From: Methanoculleus sp. SDB
Lineage (GTDB): Archaea > Halobacteriota > Methanomicrobia > Methanomicrobiales > Methanomicrobiaceae
Length of the DNA: 45,698 nt
Reading direction: 5' to 3'
NCBI GenBank assembly: GCA_001412355.1
Contig: LKUD01000058.1
Location: 1 to 45,698, forward strand
Shown here: piece by piece, positions 40,736-45,698 of the stretch
Numbering within the stretch: position 1 is the stretch's first letter
How the letters are laid out: each line of letters starts with the position of its first letter
The notes under the pieces: generated by a model
What the model saw: the letters and a program-made list of their open reading frames with translations, nothing else
What the model was told of the DNA's origin: nothing
Databases searched by the model: none
Translations under genes and position numbers: made by a program

Positions 40736-42712
40736 ATGGCGAAATGGAAATGCAGCATCTGCGGCTATGTCTATGACGAAGAGCGGGGTGAACCGGCGAT
40801 GGATACCCCGCCGGGTACGCGATTCGGGGATCTGCCGGAGGACTGGCGATGCCCCGTCTGCGGGGCGGACAGGAGCGCTTTCGCACCGCTCCCCGAAGGA
40901 GCGGATACCGGACCGGCACGGGCGGTGACAAAATGGAAATGCAGTGTCTGCGGCTATGTCTACGACGAGGAGGCCGGCGAGCCGGCGACGGACACTCCCC
41001 TGCACACGCGATTCGGGGACCTGCCGGACGACTGGAAATGCCCTGTCTGCGGCTCGGGAAAGAATGTCTTCGAACCCGTCCTCCGGGAGGCGGTGCACGA
41101 AACGGCGGATACGACGGTTTCCGACGTGCTGATCGCCGAGATGGCGGCATGGGGGATCTCCCTGATCTTCGGCCTGCCCGGAACGTCGTCCCTCGGGCTT
41201 GTCGACGCCGTCCGAAGGAACCATAGCATGCGGTACATCGTGGTCCGCCATGAAGAGAACGCGGCGATGGCGGCATCCGCATACCACAAGCTCACCGGCA
41301 ACATCGCCGCCTGCCTCACGATCGCGGGGCCCGGTGCGACGAACCTTGCGACCGGCCTCTATGACGCGAAGGAGGATCACGCATCGGTGCTCTCCATCAA
41401 CGGGCAGGTGAAAACCCAGTACACCGGGCCGGGCGGCATCCAGGAGATCGACCAGGACGCCTTTTTCCGGCCGGTCACCGTCTACAACAACACGATCTAC
41501 GATCGGAAGACGGCGGTCCTGCTGCTCACGAAGGCGCTGAAATATGCGTCCCTCCACGAAGGCGTCGCCCAGCTGTCGGTCCCGAACGACATCCAGAAAA
41601 TGCCCCTCAGCGCACCCCACAGCCCGCGTGAAACATGCATCCGGGATTTCCCCGTTGTGCCCGCCGGACGCGGCCTTCGCGCTGCGGCGGAGGCGATCAA
41701 TGCCGCCCGCCGTCCGGTGATCATCGCCGGATGGGGAGCGCACCGGGCGGCGGATGACGTCGTCCGCCTCGCCGCCACCCTTCGGGCGCCCATCGTCACC
41801 ACGTTCCGCTCCAAGGGCATCCTCCCCGATAACCATGAATGGCTCATCGGAATCCTCGGATCGGTCGGGTCGCCCCATGCACGGAAACTGGTCACCGATG
41901 CCGATCTCTTAATCACACTGGGTGTCGGCTTTTCGAAATTCACCAATGTTCCGCTCGACAAAAAGATCGTGCAGGTCGACACGAATCCCGTCAAACTCGG
42001 TATGAACGCCGACTGCATCCCTCTGTGGGGCAACTGCGTGCACCTCCTCCCGCTCCTCCTCCCTCTCCTTGAGCCGAAGCCGGAGGAGGGCATGCGGGAG
42101 CGCATCGCCGCGATGAAAGAGGAGTGGCGGGCGCACCCCGACCGCGAGGCGGACGAAAACGCCGTCCCGATACGCCCGCCTTATATCATGAAGGTGCTCT
42201 CCGCGCTGATTCCCGATGACGCCGTCATCACGCTGGACGTGGGCGAAAACCAGTGGTGGTTCGGCCGCAATTTCCGGATGAAGCACCAGCGGTTCGCCAT
42301 GTCCGGCTATCTCGGCACGATGGGGTTCGGCTTCCCTGCCGCCATCGCGGCAAAATGCGCGTATCCCGACAAAGCCGTCTTCTGTATCACCGGAGACGGC
42401 GGGTTTGCGATGGCGATGGCCGATTTCGTGACCGCCGTCAAGTACGATCTTCCCATGGTGGTCGTCGTGCTCTCGAACCGGCAGCTCGCCATGATCCGGG
42501 TGGAGCAAATGATGGAGCAGTACGAGAACTACGCGACCGATCTCCTCAATCCCGACTTCGCCGCCTATGCCGACGCGTGCGGCGGAGTCGGCATCCGGGT
42601 GGAGCGGCCCGGGGACCTCGGCCCGGCGATCGAGAGGGCGATGGCACTGAACCGTCCTGTCATCGTCGATGTTTTCACGGACCCGGACCGGTTCGGAAGC
42701 GGCAGAACGTGA
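40736..42712 (+). CDS. two tandem rubredoxin domains fused to a pyruvate-oxidase-like ThDP enzyme
   Basis: 658 residues from ATG 40736, set by GGGCGGGAG 8 bases upstream. Rubredoxin 1 has Cys6, Cys9, Cys39, Cys42 (CSICGY, CPVCG); rubredoxin 2 has Cys69, Cys72, Cys102, Cys105, and both repeats are nearly identical. From about 125 a full ThDP enzyme follows: [14 protein letters not shown], catalytic Glu173 in [31 protein letters not shown] and FQEM-like [11 protein letters not shown] as in pyruvate oxidase. Next come a central domain (about 300-450) and [12 protein letters not shown] with an Asn 26 residues on. Possible reaction: oxidative decarboxylation of a 2-oxo acid, with electrons leaving through the rubredoxins. 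Confidence 0.9.
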   Translation: MAKWKCSICGYVYDEERGEPAMDTPPGTRFGDLPEDWRCPVCGADRSAFAPLPEGADTGPARAVTKWKCSVCGYVYDEEAGEPATDTPLHTRFGDLPDDWKCPVCGSGKNVFEPVLREAVHETADTTVSDVLIAEMAAWGISLIFGLPGTSSLGLVDAVRRNHSMRYIVVRHEENAAMAASAYHKLTGNIAACLTIAGPGATNLATGLYDAKEDHASVLSINGQVKTQYTGPGGIQEIDQDAFFRPVTVYNNTIYDRKTAVLLLTKALKYASLHEGVAQLSVPNDIQKMPLSAPHSPRETCIRDFPVVPAGRGLRAAAEAINAARRPVIIAGWGAHRAADDVVRLAATLRAPIVTTFRSKGILPDNHEWLIGILGSVGSPHARKLVTDADLLITLGVGFSKFTNVPLDKKIVQVDTNPVKLGMNADCIPLWGNCVHLLPLLLPLLEPKPEEGMRERIAAMKEEWRAHPDREADENAVPIRPPYIMKVLSALIPDDAVITLDVGENQWWFGRNFRMKHQRFAMSGYLGTMGFGFPAAIAAKCAYPDKAVFCITGDGGFAMAMADFVTAVKYDLPMVVVVLSNRQLAMIRVEQMMEQYENYATDLLNPDFAAYADACGGVGIRVERPGDLGPAIERAMALNRPVIVDVFTDPDRFGSGRT

Positions 42713-42789
42713 TTGGGATGCGGGGTGCCCGAGCCGTCCGCGGGCGTCACCTTGAAGTGCCCCGGTGCCCATACACCCCCGTGAGAACC

Positions 42790-43704
42790 ATGCCGCCGAC
42801 GATTCAGGAGTCCGCCGTGCCGGATTCCGGGGAATGGGAGAAACGGGGCGATGCCCTGCTTGAGAAAGGAAAGTATGAGGAAGCGATCGAGGCCTACCGG
42901 CAGATCCGGGCCACGGACCCCGAATACCTCGCCGCCTGCAACCGCATCGGCAACGCACTCGCACAGTCCGGGCGCGAAGAGGAGGCGCTTGCCGAATTCA
43001 AAAAAGTCATCGATCTCCGGCCGGAAAATCCGCTGCTTGCCGATGTCGCGCTGAATAATGCCGTTCACGTACTCAGGAACCTCGGGCGCGAGAAGGAGGC
43101 GCTCGCCCTCTTTGAGCGGGTGCTCGACGAGGAGCCCGACAATGCCATGGCGCTCACCAACATGGGTAACCTGCTCTCCGACCTCGGGCGGGAGGAGGAG
43201 GCGCTCGCGGCCTATGAAAAAGCGCTTGCCGCCGAGCCGGACAACGCAGCGGTGTATGCCAACAAAGGGTACGTGCTCTCCGCACTCGGCCGCCCCGACG
43301 AGGCGCTCGCCACGTACCGCGAGGCGCTCCGCCGTGATCCGGCGGACACCCGCGTCCTGAACAATATCGGCAACCTGCTTTCCGATCTCGGGCTCTGGGA
43401 GGAGGCCGTCGGTCACTATGACCGGGCGCTCGAACACGAGCCGGAAAAGGCAGGCATCCTCTTCAACAAGGGACATGCGCTTGCCGCACTCGGGCGGCGG
43501 GAGGAGGAGGCCGACGCCTATCGCCGCGCCCACGCCGCCGATCCGAAGAATGTCTACATCCTGGGCGGCCTCGCCTGCACGCTCCGGGAACTGGGCCGTT
43601 TCGACGAGGCACGCGACGCATACGAAAAAGCCCTCGCCCTCTCCCCCGACGATCCGGTGCTCCGGGCCGGAAGAAATGACATGCGCCGGATTACCGGCAA
43701 ATAG
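42790..43704 (+). CDS. TPR-repeat protein
   Basis: 304 residues from ATG 42790 (GTG 42781 is also in frame). About eight tetratricopeptide repeats fill the chain, each with the pattern A-x-x-x-x-G-x-x-x-E-A-x-x-x-Y-x-x-A-L-x-x-x-P, for example ALTNMGNLLSDLGREEEALAAYEKAL. No signal peptide, no catalytic motif and no membrane helix. It should be a cytoplasmic scaffold for protein complexes. It lies 77 bases after the rubredoxin fusion gene on the same strand; a functional link is only positional. Confidence 0.93.
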   Translation: MPPTIQESAVPDSGEWEKRGDALLEKGKYEEAIEAYRQIRATDPEYLAACNRIGNALAQSGREEEALAEFKKVIDLRPENPLLADVALNNAVHVLRNLGREKEALALFERVLDEEPDNAMALTNMGNLLSDLGREEEALAAYEKALAAEPDNAAVYANKGYVLSALGRPDEALATYREALRRDPADTRVLNNIGNLLSDLGLWEEAVGHYDRALEHEPEKAGILFNKGHALAALGRREEEADAYRRAHAADPKNVYILGGLACTLRELGRFDEARDAYEKALALSPDDPVLRAGRNDMRRITGK

Positions 43705-43954
43705 GGGGGAAGCCCGGCCTGCCGCCTCCACCCCTCTCCCCGGAGCCATGGCATTTCGCGCATGCATGAGCGGAAGGCCGCGATAGCGAACCAACCGGTT
43801 CTATCATCGAACTCCCGCGATTCCGGCAATAGCATACATCTCACATGCCGCCCGTATCCTGTCGCGAAGCCGTGCATCCCGCCGGCATCGGTGCGTGCGT
43901 CACGACATTCCCGTGTCCGGAGGCCTGCGGGGTCGGGGCTGTCCCGCCTCCCGG
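43705..43954. other. 250-base gap without a supported gene
   Basis: Between the TPR gene and the convergent HD gene I see no frame with protein-like composition and a start. The stretch is GC-rich with several short C/G runs near its ends that may form 3'-end structures. No repeat or RNA fold was recognised. Confidence 0.4.
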
Positions 43955-44557
43955 TCAGGGAGGAGCCCGGGGCGGCGGGGGTACCGCCAGCTCATCGGTG
44001 AGGGCCGCAAGAAAAGCGACCAGCACCGCGTGCCGCTCCTGTGCCATGCGCCGGGCGCTCGCAGTATACAGCCGGTCCCGGAGCAGGAGCAGTTTCTCCG
44101 TGATATGGCCGGCGGCGTCGGTCATGTCACCGCCGCGCTCCCCGGCCTGCATGAACGTCCGGGCAATCCCGACCGCCCCCATTGCATCCAGCTTGTCCGC
44201 GTCGGAGAGAATCCGTGCCTCGGGGGTTTCCGGTATCGCCGCCGACCTGAACCGGTGCGTGCGGATGGCGTGGACAATCGCCGGGATACGCGCGTCGTCG
44301 TACCGTACCGACCGGAGATACCGCTCCGCAATCCGGGCCCCTTCCTCCTCGTGGGGTATCCCGGTCGCCTCCTCGGCAGGCCGGCCGATATCGTGAAACA
44401 ACGCTGCGGGGAGCAGGATCCGCATATCCGCCTGCTCATCCGCACCCAGCCGTTCGCAGAGTAGCGTGACCCGGAGGACGTGATCGAATCCGTGGGATCC
44501 CGACTCCCGAAACGCCGACTGCACGTAGGCGATCATTGCGGCAAACTGGTCTTCCAT
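43955..44557 (-). CDS. HD-domain phosphohydrolase
   Basis: 200 residues. The HD metal site is complete: HGFDHVLRVTLLCERL, then LLPAALFHDIGRP with the His-Asp pair, HEEEGARIAERYL, IVHAIRTHRF, and the closing Asp in RILSDADKLDAMGAVGIARTF. It is the compact YedJ/uncharacterised-hydrolase type. Such proteins cleave phosphate esters of nucleotides. The final ten residues are proline-rich and may be disordered. It is a single gene upstream of which dnaJ ends 70 bases away. Confidence 0.92.
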   Translation of the reverse strand: MEDQFAAMIAYVQSAFRESGSHGFDHVLRVTLLCERLGADEQADMRILLPAALFHDIGRPAEEATGIPHEEEGARIAERYLRSVRYDDARIPAIVHAIRTHRFRSAAIPETPEARILSDADKLDAMGAVGIARTFMQAGERGGDMTDAAGHITEKLLLLRDRLYTASARRMAQERHAVLVAFLAALTDELAVPPPPRAPP

Positions 44558-44627
44558 ACACTCACGTCGTCCCGGTACTGGTGAGAATGCATTATTAAAA
44601 ACAGTGTTGAGATGCCCTGCGGGAGAT

Positions 44628-45686
44628 TTATTTCACCGGAAAGGCCTCTTTTACCAGCTCTTCCTGTTTTTTCGTCAGTTTTCCGGGTATCTTCACCACC
44701 ACTCTGACAAGCAGGTCGCCCCGCCTGTCTGAATTCAGGTGAGGCATTCCCTGTCCCCTGAGGCGAAAGAGGGTATGGCTCTGGCTCCCCGGCGGTATGA
44801 TCAGGGAGGCCGTTCCGGTGAGCGTCGGCACGGTGATCTCGCCGCCAAGAAGCGCGATGCCGAGCCCGATAGCCGTCGTGCTCTGGAGATCGGCACCGAG
44901 CCGTTCGAATACCGGGTGTTTCCGGATATGGATGACGGCATACAGGTCACCCGGCGGACCCCCCTCGCTTCCCGGCTCGCCCTCACCGGCAATTCGCAGG
45001 AACCGGCCGTCTTCCACGCCACGGGGGATGGATAGGTCAATGCGTCGCGTTTTTCGTATCGTCCCTCTGCCCCCGCAGGTTTCACAGGCCTTTTCGATGA
45101 TCGTTCCCCGTCCCCTGCAGTCGGGGCACGGGGCGATGGTCATCACCTGCCGCCGGCCGCTCCGCTGCACCTGCCGGACCTCGCCGGTCCCCTTGCAGGT
45201 GGGGCACTCCCGGGTAAAACCGGGCTGTCCGCCGGTGCCGTGGCAGGTACCGCACTCATAAAAATGGGGAACCTCGAGGGTGTTTTTCGTACCGTAGAAT
45301 GCGTCCGTGAGAGAGATTTCGATATCATACCTGAGATCCGCGCCCGCCCGGCTTCGTTCTCTTCCGACACCCCGGGAAAACACATCAAAGATATCGCCCA
45401 ACCCGAAGTCGCGGAACAGATCGTCGTAACTGGGGGTCCGGTACCCGGAAAAGTCCCCGGGTTTGAACGCCGCGTGTCCCACCTGATCGTACTCGGCCTT
45501 CTTCTGCGGGTCGCTCAGTACCTGGTAGGCAATATTTATCTCCTTGAACTTTTCCTCTGCTTCTCTGCTCCCTTTGTTAAGATCCGGGTGATACTTACGT
45601 GCAAGCTGCCGGAATGCCTTTTTAATGTCATCCTGCGACGCTTCTTTGGTGACGCCCAGCGTTTCGTAATAATCCTTTTTTTCCAT
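44628..45686 (-). CDS. dnaJ: chaperone DnaJ (Hsp40, type I)
   Basis: 352 residues from ATG 45686. The J domain (1-70) has HPD at 33-35. A Gly/Phe-poor linker follows (about 70-115). The zinc domain has four Cys repeats: [32 protein letters not shown]. The C-terminal substrate-binding domains carry RLAGEGEPG-like and [12 protein letters not shown] motifs. It stimulates DnaK and holds unfolded proteins. dnaK and grpE would be expected upstream, beyond the right edge of the window. Confidence 0.96.
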   Translation of the reverse strand: MEKKDYYETLGVTKEASQDDIKKAFRQLARKYHPDLNKGSREAEEKFKEINIAYQVLSDPQKKAEYDQVGHAAFKPGDFSGYRTPSYDDLFRDFGLGDIFDVFSRGVGRERSRAGADLRYDIEISLTDAFYGTKNTLEVPHFYECGTCHGTGGQPGFTRECPTCKGTGEVRQVQRSGRRQVMTIAPCPDCRGRGTIIEKACETCGGRGTIRKTRRIDLSIPRGVEDGRFLRIAGEGEPGSEGGPPGDLYAVIHIRKHPVFERLGADLQSTTAIGLGIALLGGEITVPTLTGTASLIIPPGSQSHTLFRLRGQGMPHLNSDRRGDLLVRVVVKIPGKLTKKQEELVKEAFPVK

Positions 45687-45698
45687 CGGTCTCAAAAA

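Noticed and set aside
42253-42789. upstream extension of the TPR protein frame into the rubredoxin-ThDP gene
   Set aside because: The overlapping gene has clear ThDP motifs in another frame. The TPR protein starts at ATG 42790 (or GTG 42781).

Overview
The window looks like chromosomal DNA of a hydrogenotrophic methanogen, most likely order Methanomicrobiales. This is inferred from archaeal BRE/TATA-type promoters, tRNA genes without encoded CCA, moderately high GC, and gene content: the hydrogenase maturation factor HypD, 6-phospho-3-hexuloisomerase, an F390-synthetase-like ligase, archaeal class I aldolase, DUF2207, an aldehyde:ferredoxin oxidoreductase, and PAS signalling proteins of methanogen style. 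The genus cannot be fixed from sequence reading alone.

Layout. Bases 1-509 are visibly more AT-rich than the rest. They hold the end of a SLOG/LOG-like gene and a doubtful small ORF, and stop at a tRNA-Thr whose 3' end faces them, so this may be the edge of an inserted segment. 583-4811 carries a sugar isomerase-like TIM barrel, a MerR-like regulator, an MscS channel with a frameshifted 70-residue membrane protein gene upstream of it, hypD and tRNA-Arg(CCG). 4812-8364 is mainly on the minus strand: a response regulator, then the close-packed run hxlB - aminotransferase - M42 peptidase. 8498-10999 holds a 44-residue Cys-rich protein, an orphan DNA methyltransferase, an encapsulated-ferritin-like protein, an unknown protein and trpF.

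11108-13563 is a tight plus-strand run of aldehyde dehydrogenase, exonuclease III and a YwbE-family protein. It is followed (13658-17943) by a probable sulfur operon: SLC13 transporter with RCK_C domains, MBL-fold/rhodanese protein and two YeeE/YedE half-transporters. Minus-strand genes follow: aldolase, M1 aminopeptidase and a PAS membrane protein without a kinase domain. 23053-27249 holds a lipoprotein, DUF1622, a PaaK/F390-synthetase-like ligase, a membrane-anchored molybdopterin oxidoreductase and two divergent HEAT-repeat genes. 27354-29747 is a LemA/DUF2207 pair.

From 30150 come a tungsten/molybdenum AOR-family oxidoreductase and a minus-strand run of HDAC-like hydrolase, DUF362/ferredoxin protein and a complete FecBCD-type ABC importer. 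37388-39332 holds small membrane, YbjQ and lipoprotein genes and one unrecognised protein. 39421-42712 pairs malic enzyme with the most unusual gene of the window, two tandem rubredoxin domains fused to a full pyruvate-oxidase-like ThDP enzyme. A TPR protein, an HD hydrolase and dnaJ close the window.

No CRISPR array, rRNA, transposase or complete mobile element was seen. All functional calls rest on motifs read by eye, with no database search.
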